Positions 1-5,794 are shown, numbered from the stretch's first letter. The stretch is DNA of 6,107 nt from Nitratireductor sp. (GCA_020441735.1 JAGRLQ010000316.1:1-6107); one strand, 5' to 3'. Made by a program: numbers and translations. The notes: a model not told the origin generated them from the letters alone.

Positions 1-370
1 TGTTGAGCTTGCCCAGCATGACGGCACCATCGTTCCACAGGTTCTGGGTCACGGTGGATTCGTATTTCGGCTTGAAGCCATCGAGCACATGGGAGCAGGC
101 CTGGGTATGGACATCGCGGGTGCCGAACAGGTCCTTGATGCCAAGGGGAATGCCCTCAAGCGCACCCGCCTCACCCTTTGCGCGGCGCTCGTCGGAGGCT
201 TTCGCCATGGCGCGCGCCTTGTCATGGGTGACCGTGATGTAGGCGTTGAGTGCCTGATTGGCGCCATCGATTGCCGTCAGATAGGCATCGGTCAGCTCGG
301 CAGAGGTGAATTCCTTGCCGGCCATTTTTTCACGCGCTTGAGCGATTGTTAGTTTTGTTAGATCAGTCAT
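1..370 (-). CDS. gatA: GatA, amidotransferase subunit A (N-terminal part, cut by window edge)
   Basis: This is the amidase subunit of the Asp/Glu-tRNA amidotransferase GatCAB. In organisms lacking a Gln- or Asn-tRNA synthetase, the complex amidates misacylated Glu-tRNA(Gln) or Asp-tRNA(Asn); GatA releases ammonia from glutamine. Only the first 123 residues lie in the window, and the frame stays open to position 1, so the remaining three quarters is outside. The amidase-signature opening GIPLGIKDLFGT is at residues 73-84. Its Lys79 corresponds to the first member of the family's Ser-cisSer-Lys triad; the two serines lie beyond the edge. The ATG at 368-370 directly abuts the TAG stop of the upstream acetyltransferase gene (TAGATG), so translation is probably coupled; only a weak purine-rich ribosome site lies in the end of that gene. 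It is the last visible gene of the gatC-GNAT-gatA operon. Confidence 0.96.
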   Translation of the reverse strand, partial: MTDLTKLTIAQAREKMAGKEFTSAELTDAYLTAIDGANQALNAYITVTHDKARAMAKASDERRAKGEAGALEGIPLGIKDLFGTRDVHTQACSHVLDGFKPKYESTVTQNLWNDGAVMLGKLN

Positions 371-835
371 CTATCCAATTTTCTTCATGTAAAATCTCGA
401 CCAACCGGAATCGGGATAGTCGAGAAATGCGCCGCAGACGGAATAACCGCTGCGCTCATAAACCTTCCAGGCCTCCTCGAAACCCGTCGCCTCGCCGGTT
501 TCGAGCTTCAACTCCTTCAACCCCTTTTCGCGGGCCAGTGCCTCGATCTGCTGCAACAACTGCCAGCCGACACCGGTTCCCCGCGCCGACGGGCGGGTGT
601 ACATGCGTTTTACCTCGCCAAACTCCTCGTCATGCACTTTCAAGGCACCCATGCCGAGGGCCTTGCCCTCCCCGTCCCGGGCGACGAACAGCGTGGTAGC
701 GCTTTCGGCGATCTGCTCGGCCGTCATCTTGAACTGGAACTCCTGCGGCGTGAGCGGGATCAGAACGGTGTTCAACTCCTCGATCATGGCGCGAACATCG
801 TCCTGCAGCGGCGTTTCGGCTTTGATGGCAACCAC
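371..835 (-). CDS. GNAT-family N-acetyltransferase
   Basis: A 154-residue, single-domain cytoplasmic GCN5-related acetyltransferase that should transfer an acetyl group from acetyl-CoA to an amine; the substrate cannot be read from sequence. The acetyl-CoA pyrophosphate-binding motif A is clear: strand VKRMYTRP followed by RGTGVG at residues 85-90. Motif B follows at about 111-132, containing LETG and a VYERSGY stretch with Tyr126 in the position of the usual general-acid tyrosine. Length is normal for a single GNAT domain. The start is GTG at 833-835, chosen because AAGGG lies 8 nt upstream, overlapping the gatC stop codon. The next ATG, at codon 17, would cut into the first helix. The gene sits 11 nt after gatC and ends flush against the gatA ATG, so it should be co-expressed with the amidotransferase. 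Whether its role relates to tRNA amidation or is only shared transcription is unknown. Confidence 0.93.
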   Translation of the reverse strand: MVAIKAETPLQDDVRAMIEELNTVLIPLTPQEFQFKMTAEQIAESATTLFVARDGEGKALGMGALKVHDEEFGEVKRMYTRPSARGTGVGWQLLQQIEALAREKGLKELKLETGEATGFEEAWKVYERSGYSVCGAFLDYPDSGWSRFYMKKIG

Positions 836-846
836 GGCGAAAGCCC

Positions 847-1134
847 TTATTCGACGACCTTCGGCACCATGAAGAAATTGTCTTCCGTCACTGGTGCATT
901 GGCGACGATGTCATCGGCCTTGTTGCCGTCATTGACGATGTCCTCGCGCTTCTTAATCTGCATGGAGACGACCGAGGTCATCGGCTCGACGCCGGAAACA
1001 TTGACCTCGTCCAACTGCTCGACAAAACCGAGAATGGTGTTGAGTTCGCCCTGCATCTTTTCGGCTTCCTCGTCGGAAACGGCGATGCGGGCAAGCTTGG
1101 CGACGCGCTTGACGGTAGCAAGATCAACGGACAT
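847..1134 (-). CDS. gatC: GatC, amidotransferase subunit C
   Basis: Small subunit of the GatCAB tRNA-dependent amidotransferase; in the family it wraps around the GatA-GatB interface and stabilises the complex. The protein is 95 residues, the usual length. It begins MSVDLATVKRVAKLARIAVS, the conserved helix start, and ends with the family's typical tail NAPVTEDNFFMVPKVVE. The frame remains open for 22 more codons upstream to a TTG at 1200, but that extension lacks family similarity and would cover the promoter, so ATG at 1132-1134 is chosen. The ribosome site is modest, AGG about 9 nt upstream. It is the first gene of the operon gatC-GNAT-gatA. gatB is not in the window, which is common because gatB is often located elsewhere. 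A promoter and a perfect palindrome lie just upstream, suggesting regulation of the whole operon. Confidence 0.96.
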   Translation of the reverse strand: MSVDLATVKRVAKLARIAVSDEEAEKMQGELNTILGFVEQLDEVNVSGVEPMTSVVSMQIKKREDIVNDGNKADDIVANAPVTEDNFFMVPKVVE

Positions 1135-1153
1135 GGGAGGTTGCCTAACTGAA

Positions 1154-1168
1154 TTACCAACTTGGTAA
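1154..1168. promoter_or_regulatory. Perfect 15-bp palindrome at the gatC start of transcription (candidate operator)
   Basis: TTACCAA and TTGGTAA flank a single central C, giving perfect 7-bp arms. It starts 20 nt upstream of the gatC ATG and ends 4 nt short of the proposed -10 hexamer, so the expected transcription start falls inside it. A repressor bound here would block initiation. Alternatively it could form a small hairpin at the 5' end of the mRNA, but a one-base loop makes that less likely. I do not recognise the motif as the site of a named regulator. Confidence 0.5.
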
Positions 1169-1171
1169 CAG

Positions 1172-1200
1172 CCTATAGCCGCAGCATGGCGCCGGTTCAA
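1172..1200 (-). promoter_or_regulatory. Sigma-70-type promoter for the gatC operon
   Basis: On the minus strand TTGAAC (1195-1200) is followed after exactly 17 nt by TATAGG (1172-1177). This fits the housekeeping sigma consensus used in alphaproteobacteria: TTGAAC is a good -35 and TATAGG a fair -10. The expected start of transcription is near 1164-1166, giving a leader of about 30 nt before gatC. The promoter lies between the hydrolase stop codon and gatC, which suggests gatC does not depend on readthrough from the hydrolase gene. Confidence 0.5.
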
Positions 1201-1252
1201 TGGCGTGCGGCAAAATCCCTCTTGTGCTGAACATCCATGCTATCGGCGGCGC

Positions 1253-1960
1253 TCAGGCCTCCATGGAGCCGCCGATCTCCAACACCCTCACCTTGTCCGC
1301 ATCGCCTTCCATCGCCGCGGCAAACTTCTCAGCCGACTGCTCGAGAACCGGGAAGGTGCCGTAATGGCAGGGCAGAATGGTTTCAAAATTGAAATAGCGG
1401 CGGCAGGCAAGCGCAGCCACGGCACCGCCCATGGTGAAGCGGTCACCGATGGGCACAATGCCCACATCGGGGTTGTGCAACTCGTTGATCAGCGCCATGT
1501 CGCCGAAAATATCGGTATCGCCCATGTGGTAGAGCGTCTTTTCACCGGCCGCATGCAGGATCAGCCCGGACGGATTGCCGAGATAGATGTTGTTTCCCCC
1601 GCCGGTCTGTTTCGAGGAGGAATGGTCGGCTCGCACAAAGGTGGTGGTGAACCCGCCGCAATCGATCGTGCCGCCCTGATTGCCGGGATTGATCTGCTTG
1701 TCGGAAAGCCCGTTGCCGACCTGATACATGCAGATTTCGAAATTGGCGACCAGCATGGCGCCGGTTTGCTGGCAGATGCCGAGCGAATCGCCGATATGAT
1801 CGTCATGGCCATGGGTCAGCAGCACGTGGGTGGTGCCGGCGATGGCGCTGCTTTTCTTTGCCTCATCGGCGAAAGGGCCGAAAAAGAACGGATCGATCAG
1901 GATTTTGGCGCCTCCCATTTCAACGCCAAAGGCGGAATGGCCATACCAGGTGATTTTCAT
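1253..1960 (-). CDS. UPF0173 metal-dependent hydrolase (metallo-beta-lactamase fold)
   Basis: A 235-residue cytoplasmic protein of the UPF0173/YtkL-like branch of the metallo-beta-lactamase fold; the substrate is unknown. The metal ligands are visible in order: GHSAF with His8, THGHDDH with His50, His52, Asp54 and His55, His113 in ADHSSS, Asp148 in YHMGDTDIF, and His199 in PCHYGTFP. The stretch PDVGIVPIGDRFTMG before the last ligand is also typical. All binuclear-site residues are present, so it should be active. Relative to the orthologues I remember, the loop after ILIDPF reads FFGPFADEAKKSS rather than a GNP-containing form, and the region around 63-101 carries extra cysteines. The ATG at 1958-1960 is chosen because GGAGGA lies 5 nt before it and the protein then starts MKITWYGHS like the family; the frame extends 14 codons upstream without similarity. 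It is divergent from ruvX, 71 nt apart. No clear promoter was found in that gap. Confidence 0.93.
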   Translation of the reverse strand: MKITWYGHSAFGVEMGGAKILIDPFFFGPFADEAKKSSAIAGTTHVLLTHGHDDHIGDSLGICQQTGAMLVANFEICMYQVGNGLSDKQINPGNQGGTIDCGGFTTTFVRADHSSSKQTGGGNNIYLGNPSGLILHAAGEKTLYHMGDTDIFGDMALINELHNPDVGIVPIGDRFTMGGAVAALACRRYFNFETILPCHYGTFPVLEQSAEKFAAAMEGDADKVRVLEIGGSMEA

Positions 1961-1965
1961 TGTTA

Positions 1966-1971
1966 TCCTCC
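1966..1971 (-). promoter_or_regulatory. Strong ribosome binding site of the UPF0173 hydrolase
   Basis: On the minus strand GGAGGA lies 5 nt before the ATG at 1958-1960. It is the best Shine-Dalgarno match in the window and settles the start of the hydrolase against a longer frame beginning at 2002. Confidence 0.8.
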
Positions 1972-2031
1972 AGGAAACTGCGGGCAGCTTTGCGCGTTGC
2001 ATTTGACGGTCGGGGCGATCATAGAGGCTTC

Positions 2032-2505
2032 ATGACAACTGGCAACATACTCTCCGCCGAAGCACTGAAGGCGCTGCATGAACCGGGCAAGCGGCTGCTC
2101 GGCCTCGATCTTGGCACCAAGACCATCGGACTGGCGATTTCCGACGGGCTGCTGACGGTTGCCTCCGCCTTTCACACCATCCGGCGGACGAAATTCGGCA
2201 AGGACGTTGCAGAGCTTCTGGAAATCACCGGGAAGAATGATGTTTACGGCCTTGTTATTGGCCTGCCGCTCAACATGGACGGCAGCGAAGGGCCGCGCGT
2301 GCAGGCAACCCGCGCCTTTGTGCGCAATCTTGCCACGCATACGGATTTGCCGGTGCTGCTGTGGGATGAGCGGCTATCCACGGTGGCCGCCGAACGGGCA
2401 ATGCTGGAAGCTGATCTGTCGCGAAAGAAAAGGGCTGAGAAGATCGATGCCGCCGCGGCAGCGTTCATTCTGCAGGGCGCACTGGAACGGCTGCGGCAGA
2501 TCTGA
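2032..2505 (+). CDS. ruvX: RuvX/YqgF, putative pre-16S rRNA processing nuclease
   Basis: A 157-residue RNase H-like protein of the YqgF/RuvX family. In Escherichia coli the homologue YqgF is needed for 5'-end maturation of 16S rRNA; the older annotation is a Holliday junction resolvase. The family motifs are all present: LLGLDLGTKTIGLAISD at 22-38 with acidic Asp26, GLPLNMDGSEGPR at 77-89, WDERLST at 111-117 with Glu113, and the C-terminal KKRAEKIDAAAAAFIL with Asp139. These three acidic residues form the expected metal site. The first 20 residues are a variable lead-in. The ATG at 2032 is preferred: AGAGG lies 4 nt upstream, whereas a longer frame from TTG 1960 would add 24 dissimilar residues and cover the hydrolase ribosome site. 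Its last 41 nt overlap the end of the opposite-strand gene. No convincing -35/-10 pair was found upstream. Confidence 0.95.
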   Translation: MTTGNILSAEALKALHEPGKRLLGLDLGTKTIGLAISDGLLTVASAFHTIRRTKFGKDVAELLEITGKNDVYGLVIGLPLNMDGSEGPRVQATRAFVRNLATHTDLPVLLWDERLSTVAAERAMLEADLSRKKRAEKIDAAAAAFILQGALERLRQI

Positions 2506-2848
2506 AATCGGCGCCGAAACCGTCCGAATACTCCCGATCGTCGTCGCTAACCGTTTCGTCCTGCCAGTAGGAGGCGAGCATTTCACGGGCATGGGGCAGC
2601 CAGGAGGCGCGCCAGCGGAAGGCAGCAATGCCCATGATCAATGCGGTGTCGAACGCGCAGGCACCGGCGATCATGCCGGGCAGCGCTTCACGATCGACCC
2701 CCAATGTGCGGGCATAGATGTCGAAGACGACATCGTGCAGTTCGCGCGACAGCATGATGAAGCCGAACGACCAATCGTTGACGCTTAAAGCAAACCAGCC
2801 CCAGAACAATGCCAGGGGAGTAAACCAGAGTAATAACAAAACACGCAA
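2465..2848 (-). CDS. Small membrane protein, DUF6105-like, function unknown
   Basis: A 127-residue protein with two likely membrane segments: residues 3-22, rich in Leu, Trp and Phe (LLLLWFTPLALFWGWF), and about 57-77 (PGMIAGACAFDTALIMGIAAF). A basic stretch (RWRASW) follows the second, then an acidic, probably disordered tail (QDETVSDDDREYSD). The N-terminus and the central LSRELHDVVFDIYARTLGVD resemble, from memory, the rhizobial DUF6105 family; no role is known. The start is TTG at 2846-2848, supported by AAAGG about 9 nt upstream and by the family-like MRVLLLLWF opening; the first ATG (codon 32) would delete the first membrane segment. The end overlaps ruvX tail to tail by 41 nt. A weak promoter candidate on the minus strand is TTGCAG (2896-2901), 17 nt, CATGCT (2873-2878). 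DUF assignment is by recall; that a gene is here is more certain. Confidence 0.83.
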   Translation of the reverse strand: MRVLLLLWFTPLALFWGWFALSVNDWSFGFIMLSRELHDVVFDIYARTLGVDREALPGMIAGACAFDTALIMGIAAFRWRASWLPHAREMLASYWQDETVSDDDREYSDGFGADFRSAAAVPVRPAE

Positions 2849-2903
2849 GGTGACCGCCTTTCGTTCCCCTCCAGCATGGGTGAAAGCAAACCGCCCTGCA
2901 ACG

Positions 2904-2918
2904 TAAACCGTTTGTTAA
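2904..2918. promoter_or_regulatory. Possible degenerate CtrA-type site
   Basis: TAAA, seven bases, then TTAA (2904-2907 and 2915-2918) differs at one position from the alphaproteobacterial CtrA consensus TTAA-N7-TTAA. A further TTAA follows at 2921-2924. It lies 56-70 nt upstream of the DUF6105-like gene and about 140 nt upstream of the AEC permease, in an otherwise feature-poor divergent gap (2849-3057). AT-rich matches of this length arise by chance, so this is only a suggestion. Confidence 0.2.
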
Positions 2919-3057
2919 GGTTAATTCAGCGGCTCACGAAAGCAGCGGCACTGATGACGGGCAGATACAATTCCGCTATTGCAACAGGAACCGGCGCGCC
3001 GCCGCCGAGTGTCCAAGTTTGCCGATCCCCAGAATTCCCGTCCGGAGCGCCCTGCCC

Positions 3058-3993
3058 TTGCTCGTCATTTTCGAAAGCCTGCTGCCGGTCTTTCTGCTTA
3101 TCGCACTGGGCGCCGGGCTGAAACAGGTTCGCCTGATCGAGGATGCACACTGGGCCGGCATGGAACGCATCAGCTATTTTGTGTTCTTTCCCAGCCTGAT
3201 ATTGCACACGATCTACAACACCGATTTCGCCACCATTCCGGCAAGCCGCACCGTGCTCGCCTTTTGTATCGGGCTGGCGGTGATCGTGGCCGTTGCGCTG
3301 GTGTTGCGGCTGCCCTTCCGCAAACTGTTCGGCATTTCTGATCCTTCCTATTCCAGCGTCGTACAGGGTTTTGTGCGCTGGAACGCCTTTATCGGGCTGG
3401 CGATCGCCGAGAAGATCGGCAGTCCGGCGATGTTCACGGTGTTGGCGCTCGGCATCGCCGTCATGGCGATCCCGATCAACATCGCCTCGGTTTTGATCGT
3501 CGCGCGGCTGGGCGACCGCTCATCGGAAACCGGCGGTACGCTGAAACTGGTGGCGCGCAACCCGCTTATCATCGGCACGGCAATCGGGCTTGCCCTCAAC
3601 TTTTCCGGGATTGCGCTTTATGCGCCCTTTGCCCAGGCCATCGAATTGTGCTCGCGCGTTTCCCTGCCGATGGGGCTGATCCTGGTAGGGGCCGGCCTGC
3701 GCTTCATCATGCCGCGCCGTGCGGTGGCGGCGGCAGCGGCGACCGGCGTCTTAAAACTGGCGATGGTGCCGCTGATTTATGCCGGTGCTGCCTATGGGCT
3801 GGGTCTTCGCGGCGAGGAACTGATTGCGCTTGCCGTATCAGGTTCGGTTCCCACCGCCATGAACGGCTATCTTTTAGCGCGCGATCTGGGTGGCGACGCA
3901 CCGCTATATGCCGCCATCGTGACAATACAGACCGCCGCCGCCTTCTTCACCATTCCGCTGGTGGTGCTGACGGCGACCTATCTGGCCGGATAA
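3058..3993 (+). CDS. AEC-family (auxin efflux carrier-like) permease
   Basis: A 311-residue inner-membrane permease of the AEC transporter family. Bacterial members export or take up small organic acids such as malate or malonate; the substrate here is unknown. About ten hydrophobic segments are visible, roughly at 4-20, 38-54, 64-84, 104-120, 124-148, 168-188, 200-218, 225-245, 256-274 and 284-308. Family-type features include the opening FESLLPVFLLIALG, YFVFFPSLI near 40-48, RWNAFIGLAIAEKIG near 107-121, ARNPLIIG near 166-173 and the late segment SGSVPTAMNGYLLA near 261-274. Start choice: TTG at 3058 has GGAG 10 nt upstream and gives the family-like MLVIFESLLPVF. An in-frame TTG at 3019 would give 324 residues with a Pro/Arg-rich lead and no ribosome site; it cannot be excluded. 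The gene overlaps the end of the opposite-strand aidB by 16 nt. Confidence 0.9.
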   Translation: MLVIFESLLPVFLLIALGAGLKQVRLIEDAHWAGMERISYFVFFPSLILHTIYNTDFATIPASRTVLAFCIGLAVIVAVALVLRLPFRKLFGISDPSYSSVVQGFVRWNAFIGLAIAEKIGSPAMFTVLALGIAVMAIPINIASVLIVARLGDRSSETGGTLKLVARNPLIIGTAIGLALNFSGIALYAPFAQAIELCSRVSLPMGLILVGAGLRFIMPRRAVAAAAATGVLKLAMVPLIYAGAAYGLGLRGEELIALAVSGSVPTAMNGYLLARDLGGDAPLYAAIVTIQTAAAFFTIPLVVLTATYLAG

Positions 3994-5651
3994 AGCTGCT
4001 CGATGATGGCGGGCGCGTTCTGTCGGCTGTCCAGCATGCCATAGGTGTTGCGCCACAGCCCGCCGAGGCGGGTTTCGACAAAGGCATCGGCAAGATCGGA
4101 AAGCCCGATGCGGCGCAGTTCGGCGGCCGCCGCCGTCAGAGCCAGTTGCTCGGTCAGGATGCGGGCCGAACCGGGGTCGCTCAGTGCCATGCGCGCCGCG
4201 GTGCGGATCACATCCACCGTTTTTGCCGCCTTTTCGCCACCGAGATCGCGCTCGAGCGAAGAGAGCACGGATTCGATGCTTTCAACTTCCTTCTGAAGGA
4301 CGCGCAGCACGTCGAGGCACATCACATTGCCCGACCCTTCCCAGATCCCGTTGAGCGGTGCCTCGCGGTAATGGCGGGCGAGATTGCCGTCTTCCACATA
4401 GCCATTGCCGCCAAGGCACTCCATCGCCTCATAGATGAGCGGCGTGGCGATCTTGCAGTTCCAGTATTTGATTACCGGCGTCATCAGCCGCGCATAGGCA
4501 GCTTCCGCCGGATTGGCGGAGGCGCGGTCGAAACTCTGCGCCAGGCGGAACGCGAGCGCCGTCGCACCCGCCACATCCAGCGCCATGTCGGCAAGCACGC
4601 GCTGCATCAGCGGCTGCTCGATCAGTCTGGCGCCCATGACGGTGCGATGGCGGGCATGCTCAATCGCTTCCCACAGCGCCATGCGCATCAGACCGGCGGA
4701 ACCCAACGAGCAGTCGAGCCTCGTCAGCGTTACCATCTGGATGATGGTCTGAACACCCCTGCCCGGCTCGCCGATCAACTGGCCATAGGCGCCATGGATC
4801 TCGATCTCGGAGGAAGCGTTCGAGCGATTGCCGAGCTTGTCCTTGAGGCGCTGGATGCGCAGCCCGTTCTGGCGCCCGTCGGAAAGCCGCCGCGGCACCA
4901 GAAAACAACCAAGCCCCTGAGATTGTCCAGTCTTTTTGCCGCCATCCTCCATCTGGGCAAGGATCAGGAACGCGTCGCACATGGGGGCTGAAAAGAACCA
5001 TTTATGGCCGGTCAGCTGCCACAGCCCCTCGCCTGCCGGATGCGCCCTGGTGGTGTTGGTGCGCACATCGGTGCCGCCCTGTTTTTCCGTCATGCCCATG
5101 CCGACGGTCACGCCCGATTTCTGCACCGGCGGGCGGTTGGAGGGATCGTACTTGCGCGAGGTGATGAGCGGCAGCCATTCAGCGGCAATATCGGGCGAAT
5201 TGCTCATTGCCGCGACACAGGCACTGGTCATGGTGATCGGGCAGAGATGGCCCTGCTCCACACCGCCCGTCATGTAGAAGCGCACACCGCGCGCCACATG
5301 CTTGTGGCCTGTTTCGGTGGAATTTTCCTCCCAGAGAGAGGAATGCAGGCCAAGGCTCGCCGATTTGCGCATGAAGGCGTGATAGGAAGGATGAAACTCG
5401 ACCAGATCGATCCGGTTGCCCTTCGCATCATGGGTTTTCAATTGCGGCAGATGGCGGTTGGCGAGCCGGGCCAGTTCCAGCGTGTCGGCAGCGCCCAGCC
5501 AGGCACCGTACTGGGAGAACCCGGTCTTTGTGTCGGCAGGCAGCGCGGAAGCAATGCGCTGCAACAGCGGATCCCCTTCCCAGGTGTTGATACCGCCAAA
5601 CACCGGCGATTGGTTGAAGACCTCATGGGTATCGAAAGAAGAATCTGCCAT
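3978..5651 (-). CDS. aidB: AidB-like acyl-CoA dehydrogenase family flavoprotein
   Basis: A 557-residue protein that matches the E. coli adaptive-response protein AidB along its length (about 541 residues there). AidB is an FAD-containing acyl-CoA dehydrogenase homologue that binds DNA and is induced by alkylating agents; its physiological reaction is unsettled. Visible family marks: HEVFNQSPVFGGINTW near the N-terminus, CPITMT at 137-142, MGMTEKQGGTDVRTNTTRA at 185-203 (FAD-binding loop), GHKWFFSAP at 215-223, RLKDKLGNRSNASSE at 268-282, ECLGGNGY at 411-418, and IWEGSGNVMCLDVLRVL at 436-452, where Glu438 is in the place of the acyl-CoA dehydrogenase catalytic base. The C-terminal helical region (about 453-557), which binds DNA in E. 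coli AidB, is present but diverged. ATG 5649-5651 has no good ribosome site. The end overlaps the AEC permease gene by 16 nt. An inverted repeat lies upstream. Whether it responds to alkylation here cannot be told. Confidence 0.94.
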   Translation of the reverse strand: MADSSFDTHEVFNQSPVFGGINTWEGDPLLQRIASALPADTKTGFSQYGAWLGAADTLELARLANRHLPQLKTHDAKGNRIDLVEFHPSYHAFMRKSASLGLHSSLWEENSTETGHKHVARGVRFYMTGGVEQGHLCPITMTSACVAAMSNSPDIAAEWLPLITSRKYDPSNRPPVQKSGVTVGMGMTEKQGGTDVRTNTTRAHPAGEGLWQLTGHKWFFSAPMCDAFLILAQMEDGGKKTGQSQGLGCFLVPRRLSDGRQNGLRIQRLKDKLGNRSNASSEIEIHGAYGQLIGEPGRGVQTIIQMVTLTRLDCSLGSAGLMRMALWEAIEHARHRTVMGARLIEQPLMQRVLADMALDVAGATALAFRLAQSFDRASANPAEAAYARLMTPVIKYWNCKIATPLIYEAMECLGGNGYVEDGNLARHYREAPLNGIWEGSGNVMCLDVLRVLQKEVESIESVLSSLERDLGGEKAAKTVDVIRTAARMALSDPGSARILTEQLALTAAAAELRRIGLSDLADAFVETRLGGLWRNTYGMLDSRQNAPAIIEQLYPAR

Positions 5652-5680
5652 CGGGAGAGTTTATCTTGAAACTGCGGCGA

Positions 5681-5696
5681 GCGGTAATTTTACCGC
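5681..5696. promoter_or_regulatory. Inverted repeat upstream of aidB (candidate operator)
   Basis: GCGGTAA and TTACCGC face each other across two bases, giving perfect 7-bp arms. It lies 30-45 nt upstream of the aidB ATG and about 100 nt upstream of pyrB. On the minus strand the hexamer TAAAAT inside the repeat could act as a -10 element for aidB, in which case a protein bound here would block the promoter, but no good -35 is found 16-18 nt away. It lacks a following T-run on either strand, so it is not an intrinsic terminator. Confidence 0.4.
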
Positions 5697-5755
5697 ATGA
5701 AGCTGCAAAATCATGGGGATATCGTGACTGACCTGCAATTGACTCCCCCTCCCCC

Positions 5756-5784
5756 TTGTGGCCTGGGCCATTCCCCCCTATAGC
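5756..5784 (+). promoter_or_regulatory. Candidate promoter of pyrB
   Basis: TTGTGG (5756-5761), a 17-nt spacer, and TATAGC (5779-5784) form a plausible sigma-70-type promoter. The expected start of transcription is near 5790-5792, only a few bases before the pyrB ATG at 5795, which would make the message almost leaderless and would fit the lack of a ribosome site. The spacer contains a 5-bp inverted repeat, TGGCC-TG-GGCCA (5759-5770). A second TTGACT at 5739-5744 has no matching -10 at the right distance. Confidence 0.4.
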
Positions 5785-5794
5785 AGCCGTTTTA

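Noticed and set aside
1135..1200. 22-codon upstream extension of gatC to TTG 1200
   Set aside because: It would cover the promoter and palindrome, lacks similarity, and 95 residues is the standard GatC length.
1201..1252. Gap between gatC and the hydrolase examined for a terminator of the hydrolase
   Set aside because: No stem with a T-run on the minus strand was found.
1960..2031. 24-codon upstream extension of ruvX to TTG 1960
   Set aside because: It lacks a ribosome site, covers the divergent hydrolase ribosome site, and adds sequence unlike RuvX proteins.
1205..2035. 276-codon open frame on the plus strand opposite the UPF0173 hydrolase
   Set aside because: It is longer than the hydrolase but antisense to a gene with all metal-binding motifs and a strong ribosome site; its translation resembles no family and is a product of high G+C.
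2507..2516. 10-bp palindrome TCGGCGCCGA just after the ruvX stop
   Set aside because: It lies inside the DUF6105-like coding sequence, has no T-run to act as terminator, and such short G+C palindromes are expected by chance.
3648..4991. 447-codon plus-strand frame running from inside the AEC permease gene into the antisense of aidB
   Set aside because: It spans parts of two well-identified genes in the wrong frame, is rich in Arg and His, and has no recognisable domain.
5004..5669. 221-codon plus-strand frame antisense to the start of aidB
   Set aside because: It is fully covered by the aidB coding region, which matches AidB motif by motif.
5739..5780. C-rich stretch resembling rhizobial intergenic palindromic elements (RIME-like)
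   Set aside because: The CCCCCTTGTGG wording recalls such elements, but the long inverted arms that define them are missing; only one short 5-bp repeat is seen.
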